21,014 bases of DNA, taken from positions 1-21,014 of the forward strand of contig CAZXIY010000020.1 of assembly GCA_964640935.1 (NCBI GenBank). Direction: 5' to 3'. The position numbers and the translations under genes were made by a program. Below, one piece after another: positions 7,542-13,658 of this stretch. The stretch is from CAZXIY01 sp964640935. Its GTDB lineage: Archaea; Thermoplasmatota; Thermoplasmata; Methanomassiliicoccales; Methanomethylophilaceae. The notes below the pieces were generated by a model. It searched no databases, had not been told where the DNA came from, and saw only the letters and a program-made list of their open reading frames with translations. Within the stretch, counting starts at the first letter, position 1; each line of letters opens with the position of its first letter.

Positions 7542-8283
7542 AGTCTGTCACCAGTTTTTCGTATATCACGTCGGAGATCGTCTCCAGATTTATCGTATCC
7601 GCACGATTGTATTCGGACAGCGTCTCCAAGGCATCTCTGTCGCGATGTCCTTCCCAGCGTTTCCAGAGACGGACAGCCTCCTCGCCGTCCACGTCGGCAA
7701 TGTCGTCCGATCTTCCGATACCGAGATCTTTCTCAATGTGCTTGAGGCCTCCTCTGTATCCGACCTTCCTGCATCCGAACCTCAGGTCGAAGTGCGGCAT
7801 GTCGAGATCCACGCCCGGGAAGCTGTTCCTCAGAACGGGGACGTCGAAGCAGCTGCCGTTGAATGTGACCAGCACCGATGTTCCGTCCAGAGCATCGGAC
7901 AGCGTCTCCGCGTCAAGGTCTATGCCGTGGGTCAGAGTGACCGTGCCCTTCTTCCTGTGGACGGTCACAACCGTCACGAGGGAATCGCGTTCCAGACCGT
8001 CGCTTTCTATGTCGAGATACGACGCATCGTCGCGGAATCTCCTGTACAGACGCCAATGCTCGCCTCTTGCGAGCATATCGCCGAGTGCGGCCGCGTCATC
8101 GTCGTCCAGGAATCCCTGGGCTTCCTCTATGTACGGGTCGCATTTCCTTTTGACCTTCTCGGAGATCCCGTCAATATCGCTGGCAGAGAGAAAATCGTCC
8201 CATGTGATCGTGCCGCCGGACCAGATGGACCTCTCCTTCTTAGGGCCGATGCCGGGGGCGATCAGGAACGTGTTCTCTATCAT
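7516..8283 (-). CDS. RNase H-fold DEDDy exonuclease (YprB-like)
   Basis: 255 residues from the preferred start. The N-terminus MIENTFLIAPGIGPKKERSIW is a helix-hairpin-helix-like element seen at the start of archaeal relatives. The nuclease domain carries DEDDy residues: D91 and E93 in LDIESDG, D147 in TFNGSCFDVP, and Y225/D229 in EYNRADTINLE. Relatives are predicted 3'-5' exonucleases; substrate unknown. The open frame extends upstream to 8382 with ATGs at 8382, 8340 and 8322, but a TATA-like AATTAATTTG (about 8308-8317) lies 29 nt before 8283 and family proteins begin M-x-x-TF, so I choose 8283. It is followed by the RecJ-like gene with a 26-nt overlap. The stop is TAG, worth noting in a lineage that uses UAG for pyrrolysine. 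Confidence 0.78.
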   Translation of the reverse strand: MIENTFLIAPGIGPKKERSIWSGGTITWDDFLSASDIDGISEKVKRKCDPYIEEAQGFLDDDDAAALGDMLARGEHWRLYRRFRDDASYLDIESDGLERDSLVTVVTVHRKKGTVTLTHGIDLDAETLSDALDGTSVLVTFNGSCFDVPVLRNSFPGVDLDMPHFDLRFGCRKVGYRGGLKHIEKDLGIGRSDDIADVDGEEAVRLWKRWEGHRDRDALETLSEYNRADTINLETISDVIYEKLVTDYAGFGKDT

Positions 8284-8471
8284 CGTGACCGTATCCGCGG
8301 TATCGTTCAAATTAATTGCCATTGCACGCCCCACTCTCATGATGGCCGCTGTCGCACCGTTCGTCGGGACACGAAGCGACATGATTTATCGGCGGTACGC
8401 ATGTAGCGGATCGATGTGCGATCGAGACATGTGGCGGACAGACGGCGTCGACACGGAAAAGAGGTCCTGAA

Positions 8472-9197
8472 ATGGAATCTCTGGAGATCCTTCCGGGGGT
8501 GAGGGTGACCAACGACAGGTGCCTTGTCCTGGACGACGGCCCCACAGTTGTGCTCGGAGACCTGCATCTCGGATACGAGAAGGCGCTGGAAGAGGAAGGG
8601 ATGTATATTCCAAGGTTCAACACCTGGTCGATCCGCGACGCATTGAACAGGATAATCTGCGAGTACGAGCCGAAGAGGATCGTCCTTCTCGGCGACATAA
8701 AGCACGACTTCAGAAGGACAAGGCTCGAGGGCAAGGAAGAGGTGCGTTACATCGTCGATCTGCTCATGAGGGCAGCGGACGTCATCGTCGTGAAAGGCAA
8801 CCATGACAATTTCCTTCAGAACATATTGCAGGAAACGGGGCTGATGGCCGTCGATTACGTCGATATGTGCGGATTCAGGATGGAGCACGGCCACGAGGAC
8901 AGCGGAAAACGTCCCGTCATCATCGGCCACGAGCACCCTTCTGTGCGCATATCCGGTGCAGTAAGCGGCGGGATGAAACTGCAGTGCTTCCTGCACATGA
9001 AAAAAGAAGGCATAATCGTCATACCGCCGTTCAGCCCTCTGTCGATGGGATCCGATCTTTCGCTGACCGGTCCGGAGTCTTTCATGTCCCCTGCATGCAA
9101 GGCCGCAGATACCGATGACGCGGACGTTTACGGCATATCGGATATGGGTATACTTCCGCTTGGAAAGCTCGGCGAAATAGGCAACATTCAACTATAG
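8472..9197 (+). CDS. Metallophosphoesterase (archaeal SbcD/Mre11-related type)
   Basis: 241 residues with the calcineurin-like two-metal motifs in order: GDLHLGYE (D30, H32), LLGDIKHDF (D75), KGNHDN (N110, H111), MEHGHED (H139/H141) and GHEHPS (H153, H155). Archaeal relatives are uncharacterised phosphoesterases often found beside DNA repair helicases. It is transcribed away from the DEDDy/RecJ-like pair, with the 8284-8471 region between them serving both directions. GGTCCTGAA lies just before the ATG, giving only a weak ribosome site. The gene ends with TAG followed directly by TGA, a double stop. The last 30 residues are not part of the catalytic core. Confidence 0.85.
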   Translation: MESLEILPGVRVTNDRCLVLDDGPTVVLGDLHLGYEKALEEEGMYIPRFNTWSIRDALNRIICEYEPKRIVLLGDIKHDFRRTRLEGKEEVRYIVDLLMRAADVIVVKGNHDNFLQNILQETGLMAVDYVDMCGFRMEHGHEDSGKRPVIIGHEHPSVRISGAVSGGMKLQCFLHMKKEGIIVIPPFSPLSMGSDLSLTGPESFMSPACKAADTDDADVYGISDMGILPLGKLGEIGNIQL

Positions 9198-9223
9198 TGA
9201 ATGTTAACAAAGTTAAAGAAAAG

Positions 9224-9237
9224 TCTTTTTATACCCC
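9224..9237 (+). promoter_or_regulatory. Strong TATA box of the corrinoid protein gene
   Basis: TCTTTTTATACCCC contains a strong archaeal box A. Transcription would start near 9257, giving a leader of about 95 nt before the ATG at 9352. Upstream A-rich sequence (GTTAAAGAAAAG) may serve as the BRE. Confidence 0.6.
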
Positions 9238-9243
9238 TCTATT

Positions 9244-9255
9244 ATACGCGCGTAT
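9244..9255. promoter_or_regulatory. 12-bp perfect palindrome, candidate operator
   Basis: ATACGCGCGTAT reads the same on both strands and lies between the TATA box and the predicted transcription start of the corrinoid protein gene, the position where a bound repressor would block initiation. Its half-site ATAC/GTAT recurs in the repeat before the hydantoinase-like gene. Confidence 0.45.
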
Positions 9256-9288
9256 GTATGGCTCATGGATATATTATCCATCCATACA
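9255..9288 (+). promoter_or_regulatory. Leader hairpin of the corrinoid protein mRNA
   Basis: TGTATGG (9255-9261) pairs with CCATACA (9282-9288), and ATGGATA (9265-9271) with TATCCAT (9275-9281), leaving a CTC bulge on the left and a 3-nt loop. That is a 14-bp stem sitting almost exactly at the predicted 5' end of the transcript. It could stabilise the mRNA, act as an RNA switch element, or be a DNA operator; the sequence alone does not decide. Confidence 0.5.
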
Positions 9289-9351
9289 AGGCTTTAAGTC
9301 AAATCATTTGGATTGAAGGTCCACATCTCAAAGCAGATGGAGGAATAACAA

Positions 9352-9990
9352 ATGAGCGCAGAAATGGACGCATTGATTGACATCGTCGTCAAAGGAAAAA
9401 TCAAAGAAGCGAAAGACGCAACACAGAAATGCCTGGACGCCGGACACGATGCGAAAGACATCATCTTCAACGGCTTGTCGAAAGCAATGGCAATCGTCGG
9501 TGACAAGTACGCCGCAAAGCAGTACTTCCTCCCGCAGGTTCTTCTGTCGGCCAACACGCTTTACCAGGGACTTAACCTCGTTCTCCCGATGCTCATCGGA
9601 GATGGCGGAGAGACCAAAGGAAAGGTCGTTCTCGGTGTTGTCGAGGGAGATGTCCACGACATCGGAAAGAACATCGTGAAAGCAATGCTCACCGGTCTCG
9701 GACTCACAATCTACGACATGGGCAAAGATGTCCCGATCAAGGACATGGTCCAGAAAGCCAAGGATGAGGGCGCAACCGTCATCGCAGAGTCCACACTCAT
9801 GACCCCGACACTCGCCGGCATGAAAGAGATGGAGAGCATCCTCAAGGAAGAGGGACTGAAAGGCAAGATCAAGACAATGATCGGCGGCGGCGCAACCTCG
9901 AAAGAGTTCGCCGACCAGATCGGTGCAGACGGATGGTCCTACGACGCAGTCGAGGCATCCCACGTTGCATCGAAGTTCCTCGGAATCTAA
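9352..9990 (+). CDS. Corrinoid (methyltransferase) protein, MtbC/MttC-like
   Basis: 212 residues, the standard two-domain methyl-carrier: an N-terminal helical cap (about 1-85) and a cobalamin-binding Rossmann-like domain with D100-V-H102-D-I-G105 (GDVHDIGKNIV), the lower-ligand histidine motif, the ESTLMTPT stretch (146-153) and the glycine-rich IGGG (177-180). Such proteins receive a methyl group from a substrate-specific methyltransferase (methylamine, methanol or methylthiol type) and pass it via MtbA/MtaA to CoM. No substrate methyltransferase is adjacent, so the subtype cannot be named. A strong Shine-Dalgarno (GGAGG, 9339-9343) precedes the ATG. Codon use (GCA, GGA, AAA rich) matches mtbA and mcr, suggesting high expression. 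It has its own promoter and 3' motif, so it is probably monocistronic. Confidence 0.93.
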   Translation: MSAEMDALIDIVVKGKIKEAKDATQKCLDAGHDAKDIIFNGLSKAMAIVGDKYAAKQYFLPQVLLSANTLYQGLNLVLPMLIGDGGETKGKVVLGVVEGDVHDIGKNIVKAMLTGLGLTIYDMGKDVPIKDMVQKAKDEGATVIAESTLMTPTLAGMKEMESILKEEGLKGKIKTMIGGGATSKEFADQIGADGWSYDAVEASHVASKFLGI

Positions 9991-10007
9991 ATTTAGATCC
10001 GGAATCA

Positions 10008-10036
10008 TCAAACCTTTTCCCCCAAACCCCTTATTT
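10008..10036 (+). terminator. Pyrimidine-rich 3' end motif after the corrinoid gene
   Basis: TCAAACCTTTTCC (10008-10020) followed by a C/T-rich tract has close copies at 12360 and 13520, each just downstream of a gene in this block. Archaeal termination occurs at T-rich tracts, so this is a likely terminator; no hairpin is associated. Confidence 0.5.
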
Positions 10037-10060
10037 CCTGTTCTCTGAATCTCGGAATAC

Positions 10061-10107
10061 CATACCGTATAATTTTTGACGCGATTTCGGAGACGTTATA
10101 CGGTATG
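10061..10107. promoter_or_regulatory. 12-bp inverted repeat at the hydantoinase-like promoter
   Basis: CATACCGTATAA (10061-10072) and TTATACGGTATG (10096-10107) are exact inverse copies separated by 23 nt. Each arm is itself a near-palindrome, ATAC-N-GTAT. The right arm abuts the TATA box, where a bound dimer would compete with TBP/TFB. Best read as paired operator sites. Confidence 0.55.
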
Positions 10108-10117
10108 CTTTAATACG
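10107..10117 (+). promoter_or_regulatory. TATA box of the hydantoinase-like gene (leaderless)
   Basis: GCTTTAATACG is centred 26 nt before the ATG at 10138. No Shine-Dalgarno precedes that ATG, which fits a leaderless transcript. Confidence 0.5.
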
Positions 10118-10137
10118 GACATCAAAATCATCCCGTT

Positions 10138-12348
10138 ATGGTGCAGAGGTCCGAGTTCGATCAATGGGTCCAGGATTGGATCCGCGTCGAGAAGGAAGCC
10201 GGAAGGAAATGTTTCGATGTCAAGAAATCCGGCAATTCCTATTACGTCTATTTCCAAACCACAAGATACAATTCGGCCACCAAGAAGCGCGAGAAGGTCT
10301 CCGGCTATCTTGGAAAGCTGGTCGAGGGCGTCGGTCTGGTGGAACCGGATACGTACTCCGAAGATGATGAGAAGGTATCGTCCGTCAGATACGGTCTCGG
10401 CATAGATACCGGCGGGACATACACCGACGCGGTGGTTGTCGATCTGGATGATTACTCGGTGGTGGCCAAGAAGAAATCGCCGACGACACATCACGATCTC
10501 TCGATAGGTCTTTACAAATCGGTCGATGCGGTATTCTCGTCCTGCGATGTCAGGCCGTCCGATATTTCTATGGTCGGTATCTCGACCACGCTGGCGACGA
10601 ACTCGATCCTGGAGGGCAGCGGCGGGGAAGTCGGTCTCATCTTGATCGGATGGGATCCGATGAGCCCTGTGAGTTTCGGGGAGAAGAGGCAGGTCTTCGT
10701 CAAAGGCGGATGCGACAGCAAAGGGAGGGCAATAGCGGCCATGTCGAAGGACGAGGTCGTGGCGGCGATAAGGACCGTGTCCGAAGGGGTCGACGCGATA
10801 GCGATATCCGGATTGTTCGCGAACGCGAATCCGTCGCAGGAGAAGAAGGTGAAAGAGCTCGCCATGGAGATGACCGGTCTCCCGACCGTCGCCGGGCACG
10901 AACTGTCCGCGGCATTGGGGATCGACATGAGGGCCGAGACCGCCGTTCTGAATGCCAAACTGATACCCATCGTCAGCAAGTTCTTTGACGACGTGGAGAA
11001 GACGTTCAGGGAGAAAGGCATCAACGCGCCGATAATGGCCTACAAGGGCGACGGTTCCGTCATGACGCTCAAAGAGGCGAGGCAGTACCCGGTCGAGACG
11101 ATCCTCTCTGGGCCGGCCGCCAGCTCGATGGGCGGAAAGGTCATATCGGGGCTGAACGACTGCGTCATGGTCGATATCGGCGGGACCTCCACGGATATAG
11201 CGATAATGGAGGACGGATTCCCGCAGATACAGTTCGAAGGCGCCGCCGTCGGAAAATGGAGGACCCGCGTGAAGGCGGTGGACATGTACACCGTCGCTCT
11301 GGGCGGGGACTCCCGCATATCACTCTCCGGGACGATGTTCAAGGTCGGGCCGGAAAGGGTGGTGCCTCTGTCGACTTTCTCGGAAAGATGTCCGAATGTC
11401 GTTGGAAAGATAATGCTCACGGATGTGTACGATTACTACGAGGCGGTGGACGATGCGGACCTCAGGGGAATGACGGAAAGAGATCTCCGCGTCTACAATT
11501 CCATGGTCGGCAAGGGCCCTATGGACTCCATGCAGGTGAGGGATTCCGTCGAAGGCCTTTGGATCATCGATGACGAACTCGCTAAGCTCGTGAACCGCGG
11601 GGCGGTTGTGCTTTCGTCCCTGACGCCAACGGACATCATGGTCTACTACGGTATGTTCGAGAACGGCAACAAGGAAGGGGCCCGCGCCGGGATACATGCG
11701 ATAGGAGAGAAGCTCGGAATGACCGAGAAGCAGGCGGCAAAGGTCCTGTTCGACGAGGTCAAGATGAAGGTCGCGGAGGCGATAATGACCAAGATGCTGG
11801 ACGATCAGATGCTCGACTGGCGCGACAACGGTTCGGAATTGATGATGAGAAGGATGCTGACGCTCAACCACACATCATACATGGACATGAAGGCCATGTT
11901 CAACATACCGATAATAGGCATCGGAGCCCCGTCAAAGTTCATGATGTCAGATCTCGGCGAGAGGGTCGGTGCGAAGGTCCTGTTTCCGGAGAACAACGAT
12001 GTCGGTAATGCTATAGGGGCCGTTGCCAGCAAGATAGCCGAGTCGCTCTCGGCGACGATTGTGCCCACACCGGATTACAGATTCCTGTCCACGGTCCCGT
12101 TCATGGGGTCGTCGTACCACACGCATCTCGATACGGCCATCGCATCGGCCAAACGCAGTCTTGAGGCCTATCTCGAATCGAAGATCAAGGGATACGGTGC
12201 CAAGAACGTCGTTACGTCATCGAAGATAAAGACGTATATGTCGACGGAGGGCGGCGTCGGAAATTGGGAGGACGAAGGGCTCGCGAGGACCGTCAATTAC
12301 GTTGAGGTAATATCGAGAGCGATAGGGGATCCGCCCGAGGGATCGTGA
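10138..12348 (+). CDS. Hydantoinase/oxoprolinase-family ASKHA ATPase with N-terminal extension
   Basis: 736 residues. Residues 86 onward form a hydantoinase A-type protein of the acetate kinase/Hsp70/actin fold: phosphate-1 motif GLGIDTGGTYTDAVV (86-100), STTLATNSILEG (149-160), ILSGPAASS (322-330), phosphate-2 motif VDIGGTSTDIAI (345-356) and ALGGDS (387-392). Family members couple ATP to opening of cyclic amides, but the same fold drives RamA/RACo-type corrinoid activases. The first 80 residues are extra, with FDVKKSGNSYYVYFQTTRY and REKVSGYLGKLVEGVGLV, a pattern that recalls the N-terminal region of IS4-like transposases. Lying between a corrinoid protein and mtbA/ramA under an operator-like repeat, it may service the corrinoid protein, but no hydantoinase B subunit is present and the function is unproven. 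No Fe-S motif is visible. Confidence 0.85.
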   Translation: MVQRSEFDQWVQDWIRVEKEAGRKCFDVKKSGNSYYVYFQTTRYNSATKKREKVSGYLGKLVEGVGLVEPDTYSEDDEKVSSVRYGLGIDTGGTYTDAVVVDLDDYSVVAKKKSPTTHHDLSIGLYKSVDAVFSSCDVRPSDISMVGISTTLATNSILEGSGGEVGLILIGWDPMSPVSFGEKRQVFVKGGCDSKGRAIAAMSKDEVVAAIRTVSEGVDAIAISGLFANANPSQEKKVKELAMEMTGLPTVAGHELSAALGIDMRAETAVLNAKLIPIVSKFFDDVEKTFREKGINAPIMAYKGDGSVMTLKEARQYPVETILSGPAASSMGGKVISGLNDCVMVDIGGTSTDIAIMEDGFPQIQFEGAAVGKWRTRVKAVDMYTVALGGDSRISLSGTMFKVGPERVVPLSTFSERCPNVVGKIMLTDVYDYYEAVDDADLRGMTERDLRVYNSMVGKGPMDSMQVRDSVEGLWIIDDELAKLVNRGAVVLSSLTPTDIMVYYGMFENGNKEGARAGIHAIGEKLGMTEKQAAKVLFDEVKMKVAEAIMTKMLDDQMLDWRDNGSELMMRRMLTLNHTSYMDMKAMFNIPIIGIGAPSKFMMSDLGERVGAKVLFPENNDVGNAIGAVASKIAESLSATIVPTPDYRFLSTVPFMGSSYHTHLDTAIASAKRSLEAYLESKIKGYGAKNVVTSSKIKTYMSTEGGVGNWEDEGLARTVNYVEVISRAIGDPPEGS

Positions 12349-12359
12349 AGGCCATACCC

Positions 12360-12384
12360 TCAAACCTCTCCCTTTTTTCTTCTA
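12360..12384 (+). terminator. Pyrimidine-rich 3' end motif after the hydantoinase-like gene
   Basis: TCAAACCTCTCCC (12360-12372) runs into TTTTTTCTTC. It matches the copies at 10008 and 13520. A short AAGAG/CTCTT hairpin (12390-12405) lies just downstream. Confidence 0.5.
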
Positions 12385-12424
12385 TTGTTAAGAGTTTCCG
12401 CTCTTCGGAGTGCTTCACCAATCA

Positions 12425-12437
12425 GGTTTTATAACTT
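12425..12437 (+). promoter_or_regulatory. TATA box of the MtbA-type gene
   Basis: GGTTTTATAACTT would place the start of transcription near 12457, directly before the Shine-Dalgarno AGAGGAGA (12457-12464), giving a short leader. Confidence 0.55.
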
Positions 12438-12473
12438 GGGAGCATTGCTGGACACCAGAGGAGAATACTCATC

Positions 12474-13502
12474 ATGTCAATGACTCCAAGAGAAAGAGTA
12501 CTTGCAGCAATGAAACAAGAGAAGCTGGACAGGCCGCCGGTGGCGGTCTTTACGCAGAGCGCGACCATCGGACAGATGGATGCACTCGGCGTATCGTGGC
12601 CAGAAGCGCACTCGAACCCCGAAATGATGGCAACACTCGGTGCCGGCCAGGCAACAGTGTACGGATTCGAGGCTGTCAGAGCATCATTCTGTCTCACAGC
12701 AGAGGCTGAGAGACTCGGATGCGTTGTGGATCCCGGAAAAAGAGACAGGACCCCTATGCTGAAAAAACACCCCTTCAAATTCGACCCTATGACTGACGAA
12801 TACGATGAGCCCAACCTCATGTCCCTTGAGGAGTTCATCTCCGGCGGCAGGCCCAAGACCGTTATCGATGCAGTCAAGATCATGAAGAAGAAGTACGGAG
12901 CAGAGTACCCGGTCATCGCCGGAAACACCGGTCCGTTCACGCTCGCCGGACACCTCGTCTCGACAGAGAACCTCGTCTTCGGTATCATGATGAACCCAGA
13001 AGAGGTAGTGAAGTGGGTCGACGCTGTCAACCCCATCGTAAAGGGATACTGCCAGGCACTTTCGGACGCCGGCGCAGACATCATCCAGATGTCCGAGCCT
13101 TCGTCCTCGACTGACCTTCTGTCCCCCGACATGTTCACAGAATACTCCGGAAAATACGTCAAGGCATCCCTTGCGGCAACGAAAGGAGCGGACACTGTCC
13201 TGCACATCTGCGGCGACACACTCCCGATCCTCGACCACATGATAGCAACAGGCGTAACCGGAATCTCCATCGAGGAGAAGGTCGACTCCGAAGTCGCTGT
13301 CAAGCACGTCAACGGACGCTGCGCACTGGTCGGAAACATCGGTGTCGTTCACCCGCTGCTCCAGGGAACCCCTGCAGAGTGTGAGGCAGCAGCAAAGAGG
13401 ATCGTCAAAGCGGGATTCAACATCATCTCGCCCGGATGCGGACTTTCCGCACTCATCTCCGACGAGAACCTCAAGGCAGTCGTCCGCGGTGTCAAGGGAT
13501 AA
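12474..13502 (+). CDS. mtbA: Methylcobamide:CoM methyltransferase, MtbA/MtaA family
   Basis: 342 residues of the uroporphyrinogen decarboxylase-like fold. It transfers the methyl group of a methylated corrinoid protein to the thiol of coenzyme M, which is activated by zinc. The zinc ligands are visible: H244 and C246 in LHICGDT and C322 in SPGCGLS, the H-x-C-x(n)-C pattern of MtbA and MtaA. The N-terminus TPRERVLAAMKQEKLDRPPVA is typical. Start at 12474 follows AGAGGAGA with 9 nt spacing; an ATG two codons later is also possible. It has its own promoter and 3' motif. MtbA serves methylamine pathways and MtaA methanol; the RamA neighbour favours MtbA, but the two are hard to separate by eye. 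GCA/GGA-rich codons suggest high expression. Confidence 0.9.
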   Translation: MSMTPRERVLAAMKQEKLDRPPVAVFTQSATIGQMDALGVSWPEAHSNPEMMATLGAGQATVYGFEAVRASFCLTAEAERLGCVVDPGKRDRTPMLKKHPFKFDPMTDEYDEPNLMSLEEFISGGRPKTVIDAVKIMKKKYGAEYPVIAGNTGPFTLAGHLVSTENLVFGIMMNPEEVVKWVDAVNPIVKGYCQALSDAGADIIQMSEPSSSTDLLSPDMFTEYSGKYVKASLAATKGADTVLHICGDTLPILDHMIATGVTGISIEEKVDSEVAVKHVNGRCALVGNIGVVHPLLQGTPAECEAAAKRIVKAGFNIISPGCGLSALISDENLKAVVRGVKG

Positions 13503-13519
13503 ACGTTCCGAGACAACCC

Positions 13520-13547
13520 TCAAACTTTTTCCATTCAACCCCTTTTA
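13520..13547 (+). terminator. Pyrimidine-rich 3' end motif after mtbA
   Basis: TCAAACTTTTTCC (13520-13532) followed by ATTCAACCCCTTTTA is the third copy of the shared 3' motif in this block, here 18 nt past the mtbA stop. Confidence 0.5.
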
Positions 13548-13611
13548 CACTTCTGTCCGACATTGCACGATTGCTCTGTGATTCGTACGCTCTAACTGTT
13601 CAATCACTACC

Positions 13612-13637
13612 CAGATTAAATAGGATGCAATCCTATT
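13612..13637 (+). promoter_or_regulatory. ramA promoter with overlapping inverted repeat
   Basis: The box A GATTAAATAGG (from about 13614) would start transcription near 13645. AATAGGAT (13619-13626) and ATCCTATT (13630-13637) are perfect 8-bp inverted arms with a 3-nt spacer, overlapping the end of box A and filling the space to the start point. A repressor site is the simplest reading. The GGAT...ATCC core also occurs in the corrinoid leader palindrome (9265-9281) with a 2-nt longer spacer. Confidence 0.5.
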
Positions 13638-13658
13638 CAGCGTTAAGAGGCAATAGCC

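Noticed and set aside
9300..9310. CAAAT-C-ATTTG small palindrome in the corrinoid leader
   Set aside because: Short, AT-rich and not related to the other repeats; likely chance.
9352..9990. Naming the corrinoid protein mtbC, mttC, mtmC or mtaC
   Set aside because: The motifs are common to all subtypes and no cognate methyltransferase is adjacent, so a precise symbol would be a guess.
12390..12405. AAGAG/CTCTT hairpin upstream of mtbA
   Set aside because: Only five pairs and placed before the TATA box; too weak to call a separate element.
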